Assembly: GCA_001596135.1 (NCBI GenBank)
Contig: CP014773.1
Coordinates: forward strand, 1,054,001 to 1,118,000
From: Mucilaginibacter sp. PAMC 26640
Lineage (GTDB): Bacteria > Bacteroidota > Bacteroidia > Sphingobacteriales > Sphingobacteriaceae
Direction of reading: 5' to 3'
Length of the DNA stretch: 64,000 nucleotides
Position 1 is the first letter of the stretch; every line of letters starts with the position of its first letter. The position numbers and the translations under genes are program-made. A model generated the notes under the pieces. That model did not search any database. It saw nothing but the letters and a program-made list of their open reading frames with translations, and was not told the origin of the DNA. Of the stretch, positions 15,382 through 25,124 are shown one piece after another.

Positions 15382-17754
15382 ATGACGTTGATGCTAAAAT
15401 CTATATCCACGGTATGTTTATCGCTGCTGAGCCTGCTAGCCGGTGCGCAAAACATTAACCCCTTGCTGTTATCAAAACCATGGAAAGCCTACTGGATCAC
15501 GGCGCCGGGCGCGCCGCCACGCGAGTATGGTGTTTTCTACTTTCAAAAAACGGCAACGCTGCAGGAGAAACCCGCTCACTTTGTTATCCATGTATCGGCA
15601 GATAACCGGTATAAATTATATGTAAACCACCAGCTAGTTTCCCTCGGCCCTGCCCGTGGCGATACCTATTACTGGAACTTTGAGACCATAGATATTGCTC
15701 CTTACCTCGTGGCCGGCAAAAACAGCGTTGCCGCCACTGTTTGGAACGAGGCAGCATACCGCCCCGAAGCACAGATCTCCGAGCGCACCGCTTTTATTTT
15801 ACAGGGCGATACCAAAGCGGAAGAGATACTCAACAGCGACTGGACCTGGAAGTCTGCACAAGACATGGCGTACAAACCGCTTACGGGTGTAGGCTACAGT
15901 ACTTATTACGTAGCCGGCCCCGGCGAAATGGTGGATATGCACCAATCCGTAAAAAACTGGCAGGATAGTACCAGCCACTGGGTAAATGCCGCCGGAATTG
16001 AACCCGGCAACCCAAAGGGTATTGCCAATGCCTTTGGCTGGATGCTGGTGCCATCTTCGCTCCCTCAAATGGAGATGAAACAGCAACGCCTTTCTTCGCT
16101 CAGAAAAGCTACGGGTGTTACCGTTCCGGCATCGTTCCCTATCTCAAAAACCGCGTTTACGATCCCGGCGAATACAAAAGCATCATTACTGCTCGATCAA
16201 TCATTTTTGACGAACGCTTACCCTACGCTCAATTTTAGCGGTGGCGATAATGCAGGCATCTCGCTTACCTACTGCGAATCACCGATGAAAAACACGGGCA
16301 ATACCTATGAGATTGTAAAGCCTAACCGCAACGAGGTGGAAGGCTATAAGTTTGTGGGCAGAAAGGATAGCATCATCTCAAACGGCTCCAATGCACAAAG
16401 CTTTACCACATTGGCATTTCGCACTTACCGGTATATTTTGGTAAACATTTCTACTAAAAGCCAGCCGCTCACCATCGATGATATTTATGGCACGTTTACA
16501 GGCTATCCGTTCAGGTTCAACGCCAAATTACAAACCGGCCTGCCCGAAATGCAGCAGATGCTGGATATTGGCTGGCGTACCGCCCGCTCCTGCGCGGTAG
16601 AAACTTACTTTGATTGCCCCTATTATGAGCAACTGCAATATGTTGGCGACGGCCGCATCCAGGCGCTGGTATCCTACTTCAACAGCGGCGATGACAGGCT
16701 GGCGCGTAATGCTCTTAACCTGATAGATCATTCGCGCGTGGCCGAGGGGATTACACTGAGCAGGCACCCTTCTTATAGTCCGCAGATAATTTCCACGTTT
16801 TCGCTTTGGTACATTGCCATGCTGCATGATTATTGGATGTATCGTAACGATGCGGCTTTTGTAAAAGATAAGCTAAATGGCACCCGACAGGTGCTGGCAT
16901 TTTTTGCCAAATTTCAACAGGCCGACGGGTCGCTAAAAAACACACCGTACTGGCGCTTTGCCGATTGGGTATCTACCAAAGGCTGGGATTTTGGGCAGCC
17001 ACCGCAGGATGCCGGCGGCAACTCGGCCATACTGGATATGCAATTGCTTTGGACCCTGCAGCAAGCCGCCGAAATGGAAAGCAAACTGGGCCTGCCCGTG
17101 TATGCACAAATGTATGCAGCCAATGCCGCCAAGCTAAAAGCAACTATTCAAAGAAAATACTGGGATGCAGCCAAAGGCTTTTACGCCGATACGAGGGATA
17201 AAGAAACCTGGTCGCAGCATGCCAATGCACTGGCTATCCTGAGCGGCGTGGCGGGACCAAGCACTAACACGCTCGCTATAAAGCTGGAGGCGGATACCAG
17301 CCTTGTAAAATGTACCATTTACTTTAAATATTACCTGCACCAGGCCCTCGTGAAAGGCGGCCGGGGTGATAATTATATGAACTGGCTGGATGTTTGGCGC
17401 AAAAACATCACTACCGGGATGACCACCTGGGGAGAGATAAGCGATCTGGAACATACGCGCAGCGACTGCCATGGCTGGGGTGCCAGTCCGAATATTGAAT
17501 TCTTCCGTACGGTGCTGGGGATAGATAGCTACGCACCGGGTTTTAGCAAAATAAAAGTGGAACCACACTTAGGCAGCCTCAAAACTGCCTCGGGCGAAAT
17601 TCCGCACCCCAACGGTACGATTGCAGTAAACTATCAACTTAAGGGGAGCAAATGGGCTGTGAGTATCCATCTGCCTGCTGCCACACATGGCGTTTTTATT
17701 TGGAGGGGTAAAAGTTATGCGCTAAAGGCAGGGACAAACAATTTAGCTATTTAA
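15382..17754 (+). CDS. alpha-L-rhamnosidase-like glycoside hydrolase (GH78-related)
   Basis: About 790 residues from the chosen start. In-frame Mets lie at 15316, 15382 and 15391; the signal peptide (LKSISTVCLSLLSLLAGAQ) begins at the last two, and a TACCTTTA -7-like box near 15350 argues against the first. The order fits GH78: an N-terminal beta-sandwich (WKAYWITAPGAPPREYGVFYFQK), then the (alpha/alpha)6 barrel with DCPYYEQLQYVGDGR (the acidic GH78 signature DCP..E…GD), then TTWGEISDLEHTRSDCHGWGASP near the end and a short C-terminal beta domain. Predicted to remove rhamnose from plant or microbial glycans in the periplasm. No SusCD pair is adjacent. Confidence 0.85.
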   Translation: MTLMLKSISTVCLSLLSLLAGAQNINPLLLSKPWKAYWITAPGAPPREYGVFYFQKTATLQEKPAHFVIHVSADNRYKLYVNHQLVSLGPARGDTYYWNFETIDIAPYLVAGKNSVAATVWNEAAYRPEAQISERTAFILQGDTKAEEILNSDWTWKSAQDMAYKPLTGVGYSTYYVAGPGEMVDMHQSVKNWQDSTSHWVNAAGIEPGNPKGIANAFGWMLVPSSLPQMEMKQQRLSSLRKATGVTVPASFPISKTAFTIPANTKASLLLDQSFLTNAYPTLNFSGGDNAGISLTYCESPMKNTGNTYEIVKPNRNEVEGYKFVGRKDSIISNGSNAQSFTTLAFRTYRYILVNISTKSQPLTIDDIYGTFTGYPFRFNAKLQTGLPEMQQMLDIGWRTARSCAVETYFDCPYYEQLQYVGDGRIQALVSYFNSGDDRLARNALNLIDHSRVAEGITLSRHPSYSPQIISTFSLWYIAMLHDYWMYRNDAAFVKDKLNGTRQVLAFFAKFQQADGSLKNTPYWRFADWVSTKGWDFGQPPQDAGGNSAILDMQLLWTLQQAAEMESKLGLPVYAQMYAANAAKLKATIQRKYWDAAKGFYADTRDKETWSQHANALAILSGVAGPSTNTLAIKLEADTSLVKCTIYFKYYLHQALVKGGRGDNYMNWLDVWRKNITTGMTTWGEISDLEHTRSDCHGWGASPNIEFFRTVLGIDSYAPGFSKIKVEPHLGSLKTASGEIPHPNGTIAVNYQLKGSKWAVSIHLPAATHGVFIWRGKSYALKAGTNNLAI

Positions 17755-18042
17755 TTCAGCCAGCGCCCGCTCCGCCAAAAAGGCTTAATTTAGATGATGA
17801 GGGAATGATTTGGCGTTGTTTAGTCAATGTCATAAACAGCCCAATTGCTTATCCGTTAAAACTTTTTCGACTATTTGTGGGTTATGAAATCATCCGTTTC
17901 GAGATAAATTGGGTTAATATTTTGAACCGAAACGCTTGCCCCAAATAATGTATAGTGTATTAATATACATTTTATACTTATTTATTATTAAAAATGTGAT
18001 ATTTACAAACTCAACCCGCATACATCTTATTATCACTGGTTA

Positions 18043-18798
18043 ATGAAAACTACACCCAGCCAATTAAAAATCCTCTCCATTGATATCGGTGGATCAAGCA
18101 TCAAAGCCACAATTTTAGATAGTAAGGGCAACCTTAAAATGGATTATAAAAAGGTAGTTACCCCAAATCCTGCCAATCCAGAAAATGTTATTAAATCTAT
18201 CAATGTGCTGGTAAAAAGTTTTCCCGGTTATGATAAGGTCTCCGTGGGGTTCCCCGGTTATGTACGTAACGGCGTTGTTAAAACTGCTCCTAATCTTGGT
18301 AACGATTTTTGGAAGGATATCAACTTTAAATCGAAGCTGGAAGAAGCTTTGGGTAAAGATGCACAGGTGGTAAATGATGCCGATATGCAGGGCCTCGGCG
18401 TAGTTAGCGGCAAAGGACTAGAGATGGTGATTACCCTGGGTACAGGTTTTGGTACGGCATTGTTAATGGATGGGCACCTGTTGCCGCATTTAGAAATTGC
18501 ACATCACCCGGTATCAAAAGGCCGCGATTACGACGAATATATAGGTGATATAGCGCTGGATAAAGAAGGCGTTAAAAAATGGAACAGCCGTATAAAAAAG
18601 GTTTTCAAGATTTTAAAAACCGTTTTTAATTACGACTATTTATATATAGGTGGAGGCAACTCCGACAAGCTGAACTTTAAGCTTGATAAGAACATGAAAA
18701 TAGTAACCAATGCCGATGGCATAAAAGGCGGGGCAAGATTGTGGCAGGAAGATAAACACCCGGTTACGCACGTTGCAATGGCAACCCCAACAAAATAA
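18043..18798 (+). CDS. ROK family sugar kinase, likely polyphosphate glucokinase type
   Basis: 251 residues. It has the N-terminal ATP-binding loop LSIDIGGSSIKATILD, VSVGFPGYVRNGVV, the catalytic VVNDADMQGLG, and GTGFGTALLMDG, as in ROK/PPGK proteins. The short length (about 250 versus 300+) and the lack of the ROK zinc Cys cluster favour the polyphosphate glucokinase subgroup. It opens the pentose phosphate cluster, where it would supply glucose 6-phosphate. The upstream 288 bp (17755–18042) is AT-rich and should hold the cluster promoter, but I cannot fix the promoter with confidence. The stop is 19 bp before transketolase. Confidence 0.82.
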   Translation: MKTTPSQLKILSIDIGGSSIKATILDSKGNLKMDYKKVVTPNPANPENVIKSINVLVKSFPGYDKVSVGFPGYVRNGVVKTAPNLGNDFWKDINFKSKLEEALGKDAQVVNDADMQGLGVVSGKGLEMVITLGTGFGTALLMDGHLLPHLEIAHHPVSKGRDYDEYIGDIALDKEGVKKWNSRIKKVFKILKTVFNYDYLYIGGGNSDKLNFKLDKNMKIVTNADGIKGGARLWQEDKHPVTHVAMATPTK

Positions 18799-18817
18799 TA
18801 AACTTTTCTTTGATAAA

Positions 18818-20830
18818 ATGATGGAAAAACCAAATCAAGAACTCGAAACATTAGCAATAGATACCGTAAGGATTCTCTCAGCAGATGCGGTACAAAAAGC
18901 AAACTCGGGCCACCCGGGTACCGCAATGGCGCTGGCACCAATGGGCCACGTACTTTGGACCAAGTTTTTAAATTACAATCCAAAAAACCCCGATTTTGTA
19001 AACCGCGACAGGTTTATCCTATCTGCGGGCCATGCTTGTATTTTACAATACAACTTTTTGTATCTAACCGGGTACGATCTAAGTTTAGATGATATCAAAG
19101 CTTTCCGCCAGTTAAACAGCAAAACCGCCGGTCACCCGGAGTATGGTTTGGCACCGGGTGTTGATGTAACGACAGGCCCGCTTGGCCAGGGTTTTGCCAA
19201 CGGTGTAGGCTTTGCTATTGGAAAAAAGCATTTGGCTGCCCGCTACAATAAACCAGGTTTCGACCTGTTCAACTATAATATATATTCTATCGTTAGTGAT
19301 GGCGATATGATGGAAGGCATCACATCTGAGGCGGCATCATTAGCAGGCCACTTACAGTTAGGTAACTTGATCTACCTGTACGATGATAACCACATCTCTA
19401 TTGAAGGTAGTACTGACATTGCCTTTAACGAAGATGTATCGGCCCGCTTCCGTGCATACGGATGGCATGTGCAGGAAGTACCAGACGTAAACGATACCCA
19501 TGCTTTAGAGCTGGCGTTGATCAATGCTAAAACCGAGACACAAAAACCATCATTGATCCGTGTTCGTTCATTGATCGCTTATGGCAGCCCTAATAAATCA
19601 GGCACTGCAGGTTCACACGGTTCGCCGCTGGGTGCCGATGAAATTAAACTGGTAAAAGAATTCTTTGGATTCGACCCGGAGCAATCATTTAACGTACCTG
19701 CCGAAGTGTTGGAATATTACCACAAAAAAGGTGCACGCGGAGAAAAAACAGAAGCTAAATGGAATGAGCTCTTCGCTAAATACAAAGAGAAATTCCCGGA
19801 ACTGGCTGCCGAGTATGAAACTGCGCTAGCAGGCGACCTGCCAACAGGCTGGGCCGATAAACTGCCAACCTTTAAAGCATCAGATCCTAAAATGGCAACC
19901 CGCCAGGCATCAGGTAAAGTGCTAAATGCAGTTGCAGCTAACCTGCCAAACTTAATAGGTGGTGCAGCAGATTTGGCCCCATCTACAGAAACCAACTTAA
20001 AAGAATACGATTCGTTCACGTCAGAAAACAGGGCAGGCCGCAATTTCCACTTCGGGATCCGCGAGCACGCCATGGGTGCAGCGTTGAATGGTATGTCGCT
20101 TACTAAAGGGGTGCTGCCATTCGGTGCAACATTCTTGCAATTTGCTGATTACATGCGCCCGCCGATCCGTTTGGCCGCCATTATGAAGATCAACCCGATA
20201 TTCGTTTATACACACGATAGTATCGGTTTGGGCGAAGATGGTACTACTCACCAGCCGGTTGAGCATTTAGCATCGCTGCGTGCCATTCCAAATGTTACCG
20301 TGATCCGCCCGGCGGATGCCAACGAAACATCTTACGCATGGAAGATAGCGATTGAGAAAAAAGGCGGACCTACTGTGCTTGTATTCACCCGCCAGGGTTT
20401 ACCAATCCTTGATCAGGATAAATATGGTAAAGCAGCGGGTGTTGAAAAAGGCGCTTATGTGCTTTCGGAAGCAAGTAAAGGTGTGGATCTGATCCTGATG
20501 GCAACCGGTTCTGAAGTAGCACTGATCATGGATGCACAGGCTAAACTGGAAGCAGACGGTATCTCTACCCGTGTGGTAAGTATGCCATCATGGGAGCTGT
20601 TTGAAAAACAGGATGCAACTTACAAAGAGTCGGTGTTCCCTAAAGCGAGCCGCAAACGTTTGGCAGTTGAAATGGCATCCCCAATGGGCTGGCATAAATA
20701 CACTACCGACGAAGGCGATATGCTGGGCATGACCACCTTTGGTGAATCGGCCCCTGCGGATGACCTTTACAAACACTTCGGCTTTACAGTTGAAAACGTA
20801 GTAAACAAAGCTAAAGCGCTGTTGAAATAG
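18818..20830 (+). CDS. tkt: transketolase
   Basis: 670 residues from MMEKPNQELE; the longer frame begins inside the upstream kinase gene. It is full length for a bacterial transketolase. Visible motifs: thiamine diphosphate domain NSGHPGTAMALAPM, substrate His loop AGHACI, cofactor motif IVSDGDMMEGITSEAASLAG, and pyrimidine-domain GIREHAMGAALNGM with the catalytic Glu-type segment. It transfers two-carbon units between pentose and hexose phosphates in the non-oxidative pentose phosphate branch, and is the second gene of the cluster. Confidence 0.96.
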   Translation: MMEKPNQELETLAIDTVRILSADAVQKANSGHPGTAMALAPMGHVLWTKFLNYNPKNPDFVNRDRFILSAGHACILQYNFLYLTGYDLSLDDIKAFRQLNSKTAGHPEYGLAPGVDVTTGPLGQGFANGVGFAIGKKHLAARYNKPGFDLFNYNIYSIVSDGDMMEGITSEAASLAGHLQLGNLIYLYDDNHISIEGSTDIAFNEDVSARFRAYGWHVQEVPDVNDTHALELALINAKTETQKPSLIRVRSLIAYGSPNKSGTAGSHGSPLGADEIKLVKEFFGFDPEQSFNVPAEVLEYYHKKGARGEKTEAKWNELFAKYKEKFPELAAEYETALAGDLPTGWADKLPTFKASDPKMATRQASGKVLNAVAANLPNLIGGAADLAPSTETNLKEYDSFTSENRAGRNFHFGIREHAMGAALNGMSLTKGVLPFGATFLQFADYMRPPIRLAAIMKINPIFVYTHDSIGLGEDGTTHQPVEHLASLRAIPNVTVIRPADANETSYAWKIAIEKKGGPTVLVFTRQGLPILDQDKYGKAAGVEKGAYVLSEASKGVDLILMATGSEVALIMDAQAKLEADGISTRVVSMPSWELFEKQDATYKESVFPKASRKRLAVEMASPMGWHKYTTDEGDMLGMTTFGESAPADDLYKHFGFTVENVVNKAKALLK

Positions 20831-20847
20831 ATATGAGATCGTAGATA

Positions 20848-20886
20848 TGAGATTTGAGATTAAGGCTGCTTCGGTCTCAAATCTCA
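20848..20886. repeat. small inverted repeat between tkt and rpiA
   Basis: TGAGATTTGAGA (20848–20859) is matched by its inverse TCTCAAATCTCA (20875–20886), with further heptamer-like ATCTCAA/ATCTAAA copies around it. Such GAGATTTGAGA palindromes recur between genes in Sphingobacteriaceae. It sits inside a likely operon, so an mRNA-processing or stability role is conceivable. Confidence 0.65.
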
Positions 20887-20911
20887 AATCTCACATCTAA
20901 AATCTAAAAGA

Positions 20912-21607
20912 ATGAGTTTAATAAGCGAGTTAAAATGGTCCGCCGATATTATTAATCAAAGCGGCAAGCAAAAGGTAGCGCAGCAAATTGCCGGTATGGT
21001 GAAAGATGGCGATATCCTTGGCGTTGGCTCGGGCTCTACCGTGTACCTGGCACTGCTGGCGATAGCAGAGCGCATAAAAGCAGAAAAGCTGCATGTAATG
21101 GCTATACCAACCTCGCTGGAGATCTCGATGTTTTGCAGCAAGCTGGGCATCCCGCTAACTACATTGTTTGAACATACGCCAGATTGGTTATTTGATGGTG
21201 CCGACGAAGTCGACCCTAAAAATAGCCTGATCAAAGGCCGCGGCGGGGCAATGTTTAAAGAGAAACTACTAATAGCCAGCAGCCCGCTGAATTATATCAT
21301 TGTAGATGACAGCAAGATGGTGCCCAAAATTGGCACAAACTTTCCTGTACCGATAGAGGTATTTCCGCAGGCTTTATTGCATGTGGAGAGCGGATTGAAA
21401 GAGCTGAAAGCGAACAGTATCGTAATCAGGCCTGCTAAGGGTAAAGATGGCCCGGTTATTACCGAAAATAATAATATGATACTCGATTGCTATTTTGATG
21501 ATGTACCTGATAGTTTGGAGCGCGACATTAAGAGCATTACGGGTGTGATAGAGAGCGGATTGTTCATTGGTTACGAACTCAATATCTTAATGGCGGCTAA
21601 TAACTGA
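20912..21607 (+). CDS. rpiA: ribose-5-phosphate isomerase A
   Basis: 231 residues, normal for RpiA. Motifs: VGSGSTVYLALLAI (phosphate loop), DGADEVDPKNSLIKGRGGAMFKEKLL with the catalytic Asp/Glu/Lys region, and VPKIGTNFPVPIEVFP. It interconverts ribose 5-phosphate and ribulose 5-phosphate in the cytosol. It follows tkt by 81 bp containing the palindrome, and precedes tal by 130 bp with no recognisable feature. Confidence 0.95.
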   Translation: MSLISELKWSADIINQSGKQKVAQQIAGMVKDGDILGVGSGSTVYLALLAIAERIKAEKLHVMAIPTSLEISMFCSKLGIPLTTLFEHTPDWLFDGADEVDPKNSLIKGRGGAMFKEKLLIASSPLNYIIVDDSKMVPKIGTNFPVPIEVFPQALLHVESGLKELKANSIVIRPAKGKDGPVITENNNMILDCYFDDVPDSLERDIKSITGVIESGLFIGYELNILMAANN

Positions 21608-21737
21608 TCAATTTTACCTGATTGTAGCAAAACGATGAGATTGGCTTAACACTATAACATTTAATAATTAAGACCTTTACATAACAACAGGGCAATTGCC
21701 TTGCAAAACACAACAATTAAAATCAATATTCCTGAAT

Positions 21738-22835
21738 ATGGCAACTAACAACGTTAAACAAATACATGATTTCGGCCAGAGCATCTGGTTAGATTTTATC
21801 GATAGGCAAATCCTTTCAACTGGTAAGCTAAAGCAGATGATTGATGAGGATGGTTTAAGAGGTGTCACCTCTAACCCGGCTATTTTTGAAAAAGCAATTA
21901 GCAGCAGCAGCGATTATGATGCAGACATTGCGGCTTTAAAAAAGGAAGGTCAAACCACCGAAGAATTGTTCTTTGAATTAGCTGTAAAAGATATCCAGGA
22001 TGCCTGCGATGTGTTTGATAGTGTTTATAACGACGAGGTTGTAGGTGCAGACGGTTATGTCAGCCTGGAAGTGTCTCCTTTCCTGGCATTGGATACCGAA
22101 GGCACTGCCAAACAGGCGGAGTTGCTTTGGGAAAAAGTGGACCGGAAGAACGTCATGATCAAGATTCCGGGTACACAACCGGGTTTAGCGGCTATCAGAC
22201 AGACTATCGCAAAAGGCATCAACGTAAACGTTACTTTGCTTTTTGGTTTAGAGCGTTATGAAGCCGTTACCGAAGCTTATATTTCTGGTTTGGAAGATCA
22301 TTTAGCTGCAGGCCATAAAATTGCACACATCTCATCAGTAGCAAGTTTCTTCTTAAGTCGTATCGATGTAATCGTTGATCCGCTTTTGGAGGCAAAAGGC
22401 GAAAAAGACCTGGTTGGCGAAATCGCGATCGCGTCAGCTAAAAAGGCTTACGAAATTTACAAAAGAGTATTCAGCACCGAGCGCTGGAAAAAGCTGGAAG
22501 CAGAAGGTGCAAAACCACAACGTTTGCTTTGGGCGAGTACCGGCAGCAAGAACCCTGCATTTAAGGATACCAAATACGTAGAGGCTTTGATCGGGCCGGA
22601 TACCGTTGATACAGTTCCATTGGAAACTGTTGACGCTTTCCGCGATCATGGTGTTGCTGCCAATACGCTGGAAAATGGTTTGGATGAGGCTACCGCCGCT
22701 TTAGCCAAATTGAAAGAACTGGGCATAGACCTGGATGCTATTACCCAGCAACTGGAAGATGAAGGCATCGAGAAATTCAACAAGCCTTTTGAGAAGCTGT
22801 TAAAAGCTATTGAAGACCAAAAAGATAAGGTTTAA
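21738..22835 (+). CDS. tal: transaldolase (long form)
   Basis: 365 residues from MATNNVKQIHDFGQSIWLD, which fits the family N-terminus; the upstream 14 codons are not convincing. Motifs: GVTSNPAIFEKAI, the Schiff-base Lys in KNVMIKIPGTQPG, and NVTLLFGLERYEAV. The length and DFGQSIWLDFI start match the ~365-residue transaldolases of cyanobacteria and actinobacteria rather than the 317-residue E. coli type. It moves a dihydroxyacetone unit from sedoheptulose 7-phosphate. A terminator at 22845–22879 follows, so the cluster may be two transcripts. Confidence 0.95.
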   Translation: MATNNVKQIHDFGQSIWLDFIDRQILSTGKLKQMIDEDGLRGVTSNPAIFEKAISSSSDYDADIAALKKEGQTTEELFFELAVKDIQDACDVFDSVYNDEVVGADGYVSLEVSPFLALDTEGTAKQAELLWEKVDRKNVMIKIPGTQPGLAAIRQTIAKGINVNVTLLFGLERYEAVTEAYISGLEDHLAAGHKIAHISSVASFFLSRIDVIVDPLLEAKGEKDLVGEIAIASAKKAYEIYKRVFSTERWKKLEAEGAKPQRLLWASTGSKNPAFKDTKYVEALIGPDTVDTVPLETVDAFRDHGVAANTLENGLDEATAALAKLKELGIDLDAITQQLEDEGIEKFNKPFEKLLKAIEDQKDKV

Positions 22836-22844
22836 CCTAAACAC

Positions 22845-22879
22845 AAAAGGGGGAGTTGCAGGTTGCAAGTCCCCCTTTT
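22845..22879 (+). terminator. terminator after tal
   Basis: AAAAGGGGGA (22845–22854) and TCCCCCTTTT (22870–22879) form a perfect 10-bp stem with a 15-nt loop and terminal T4. It splits the pentose phosphate cluster into kinase–tkt–rpiA–tal and HAD–gnd–zwf–pgl halves, or allows partial read-through. Confidence 0.75.
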
Positions 22880-22945
22880 GATAGTATTGCAATTTTCAAA
22901 ACAAATACGTTTAACCGCTACTTATAATTACTAGGTTAACCATAT

Positions 22946-23569
22946 ATGAAATATAACGATCTCAAGATACTTTTCTTCGATATTGGCGGCATTTTGCTCA
23001 CCAATGGCTGGGGGCATGAATCGCGCAAGGAGGCCTCCAAAAAGTTCGGACTGGACTATGACGAAGTGAACGTCCTCCATAACTTTATCTTTAACGTATA
23101 TGAGATTGGCAGCATTTCGCTGGATGAATACCTCGATACGGTTATTTTTAATCACCCCCGTGATTTTACCCGCGAAGATTTTACTGCTTTTATATACGAG
23201 CAATCAAAGGAATTGCCGGAGATGCTTGCCTATTTAAAAGAATGGAAAAAGGATTGCGGTTTCCGCATTATTTCTGTGAATAACGAGGGTAAAGAACTGA
23301 ACGATTACCGGGTCAGAAAATTTAAGCTGCATGAGGCTTTTGATGCATTTGTTTCCTCATGCGAGGTGAAAATGCGCAAGCCAGACCCTGGTATCTGGCA
23401 GCTGGCAATGGGTATCGCCCAGGCTACGCCAGAGCAGTGTGTATATTTCGACGATCGGATCATGTTTGTAAAAACTGCCGAAAAGCTGGGCATCCGTGCC
23501 TTTCAGCATGTCGATTTTGAAACAACCAAAAAAATATTAAACCTCCTTAAAGAAGAAAACCGCAATTAA
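22946..23569 (+). CDS. HAD family phosphatase (YihX-like)
   Basis: 207 residues. The nucleophile motif LFFDIGGILLTNGW lacks the second Asp of DxD, as seen in some YihX-type sugar phosphatases. Motif II is likely the Ser/Thr-position residue in IISVNNEGKE, motif III the Lys in EVKMRKPDPGIW, and motif IV VYFDDRIMFV. YihX itself dephosphorylates glucose 1-phosphate. The stop overlaps the region of the gnd start with one base between genes, so translation is probably coupled. A role in returning sugar phosphates or side products in this pathway is inferred from position. Confidence 0.85.
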   Translation: MKYNDLKILFFDIGGILLTNGWGHESRKEASKKFGLDYDEVNVLHNFIFNVYEIGSISLDEYLDTVIFNHPRDFTREDFTAFIYEQSKELPEMLAYLKEWKKDCGFRIISVNNEGKELNDYRVRKFKLHEAFDAFVSSCEVKMRKPDPGIWQLAMGIAQATPEQCVYFDDRIMFVKTAEKLGIRAFQHVDFETTKKILNLLKEENRN

Positions 23570-23570
23570 C

Positions 23571-24998
23571 ATGAGCGACACAACAGATAAATATGCCTTT
23601 GGCATGATCGGCTTAGGTGTAATGGGCCGCAGCTTACTATTAAATATGGCAGATCACGGCTTTGCAGTAGCAGGCCATGATAAAGATGCCGCAAAAGTAG
23701 AGTCATTAAACAAGGAAGCGGGCGACCGCAAGGCAAAGGGCTTTGGCGATGTAACGGAATTCATAGCCAGCCTGACCACGCCCCGCGCCATAATGATGCT
23801 GGTACCGGCCGGTAAAATTGTGGATGCCGTAATTGAAGAGCTTACACCGCTTTTGGAGAAAGGCGATATATTGATAGATGGCGGGAACTCCCACTTTACC
23901 GATACTAACCGCCGCGTAGACCAGTTGGAGGCTATAGGCCTGCATTTCTTTGGCATGGGTGTATCCGGTGGTGAAGAGGGTGCACGTAAAGGCCCGAGCA
24001 TGATGCCGGGCGGCGATAAAGACGCCTACAATGTAATGAAGCCTATATTTGAAGCCATTGCCGCAAAAGTGGATGGCGTGCCTTGTGTAACCTACATTGG
24101 TCCCGGTGCATCCGGTCACTTTGTAAAAATGGTGCATAACGGAATTGAGTATGGCATTATGCAGCTATTGGCCGAGACCTACGAGATCATGAAAAAGGGC
24201 CTGAAGATGGATAACGATACCATAGGTAAGGTTTTTACCGATTGGAACAACGGTCGTTTACAATCTTTCCTTTTAGATATCACTAAAGACATTTTCAAAT
24301 ACAAAGCTCCGGGAACCGACCACCTGTTGCTGGACGATATTAAAGATGAGGCCCGCGCTAAGGGCACCGGTAAGTGGACTTCTCAAGGCGCTATGGATCT
24401 GCAGGCTCCTATCCCAACGGTAGATACGGCCGTAGCTATGCGCGATCTGTCTAAATACAAGGCCCTGCGTACAAAAGCAGCCGGCATTTACAGCACGGAA
24501 GATCACCAGGCCATACCCGGCAGTGCAGAAGAGTTATTAGCCGCTATGGAACAAGCTTTCTACTTTACAATGATCATCAGCTATGCACAAGGCATGCACA
24601 TGCTTTCGTTAGCGTCTGCCGAGTATAAGTACGATCTGAAGCTTGATGAAATTGCCAAGATCTGGAGAGGCGGTTGTATCATCCGGTCTAAATTCCTGGA
24701 AAATATTTATGGCGCTTACGGTAAAGATAAAACACTTGAACACTTGTTGCTGGATAGCGACGTGGCCGCATTAGTTGAAGGTACTTTACCGGGCATCCGT
24801 AAAGTGGTTGCTGCCGCGGTTACTGCCGGCATTTCAGCGCCTGCTTATGCATCATCTTTAAGCTATTTTGATGCTTTCCGCAGCGAGCGCATGCCATCAA
24901 ACTTAACCCAGGCACAACGCGATTATTTTGGTGCGCATACCTACGAACTGATCGGCAAAGAAGGAACGTTCCATACACAATGGGCACCAGCTGAATAA
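23571..24998 (+). CDS. gnd: 6-phosphogluconate dehydrogenase (decarboxylating)
   Basis: 475 residues, normal for the NADP-type dimeric enzyme. Rossmann motif MIGLGVMGRSLLLNMADHG, substrate loop ILIDGGNSHFTDTNRR, signature MGVSGGEEGARKGPSMMPGG, and catalytic KMVHNGIEYGIMQL with Lys and Glu. The C-terminus carries WRGGCIIRSKFL. It oxidises 6-phosphogluconate to ribulose 5-phosphate and CO2. It is packed against the HAD gene upstream; a 126-bp gap with a palindrome separates it from zwf. Confidence 0.97.
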   Translation: MSDTTDKYAFGMIGLGVMGRSLLLNMADHGFAVAGHDKDAAKVESLNKEAGDRKAKGFGDVTEFIASLTTPRAIMMLVPAGKIVDAVIEELTPLLEKGDILIDGGNSHFTDTNRRVDQLEAIGLHFFGMGVSGGEEGARKGPSMMPGGDKDAYNVMKPIFEAIAAKVDGVPCVTYIGPGASGHFVKMVHNGIEYGIMQLLAETYEIMKKGLKMDNDTIGKVFTDWNNGRLQSFLLDITKDIFKYKAPGTDHLLLDDIKDEARAKGTGKWTSQGAMDLQAPIPTVDTAVAMRDLSKYKALRTKAAGIYSTEDHQAIPGSAEELLAAMEQAFYFTMIISYAQGMHMLSLASAEYKYDLKLDEIAKIWRGGCIIRSKFLENIYGAYGKDKTLEHLLLDSDVAALVEGTLPGIRKVVAAAVTAGISAPAYASSLSYFDAFRSERMPSNLTQAQRDYFGAHTYELIGKEGTFHTQWAPAE

Positions 24999-25053
24999 TA
25001 AGATTCAAGAAGTTAAAAGACAAGAATCAAGCATAAATAACAGCAGGATGAAA

Positions 25054-25097
25054 GAATTAAGAACCACGAAAGATCAAATATTTCTGGCTCTTAATTC
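25054..25097. repeat. inverted repeat between gnd and zwf
   Basis: GAATTAAGAACCA (25054–25066) pairs with TGGCTCTTAATTC (25085–25097) with one mismatch. Nearby 25010–25035 has AAGA/ATCAAG short repeats. There is no T-run, so it looks like an intra-operon palindrome rather than a terminator. Confidence 0.55.
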
Positions 25098-25124
25098 TTA
25101 CCCCTTGCTTTTAAAACATCCCCA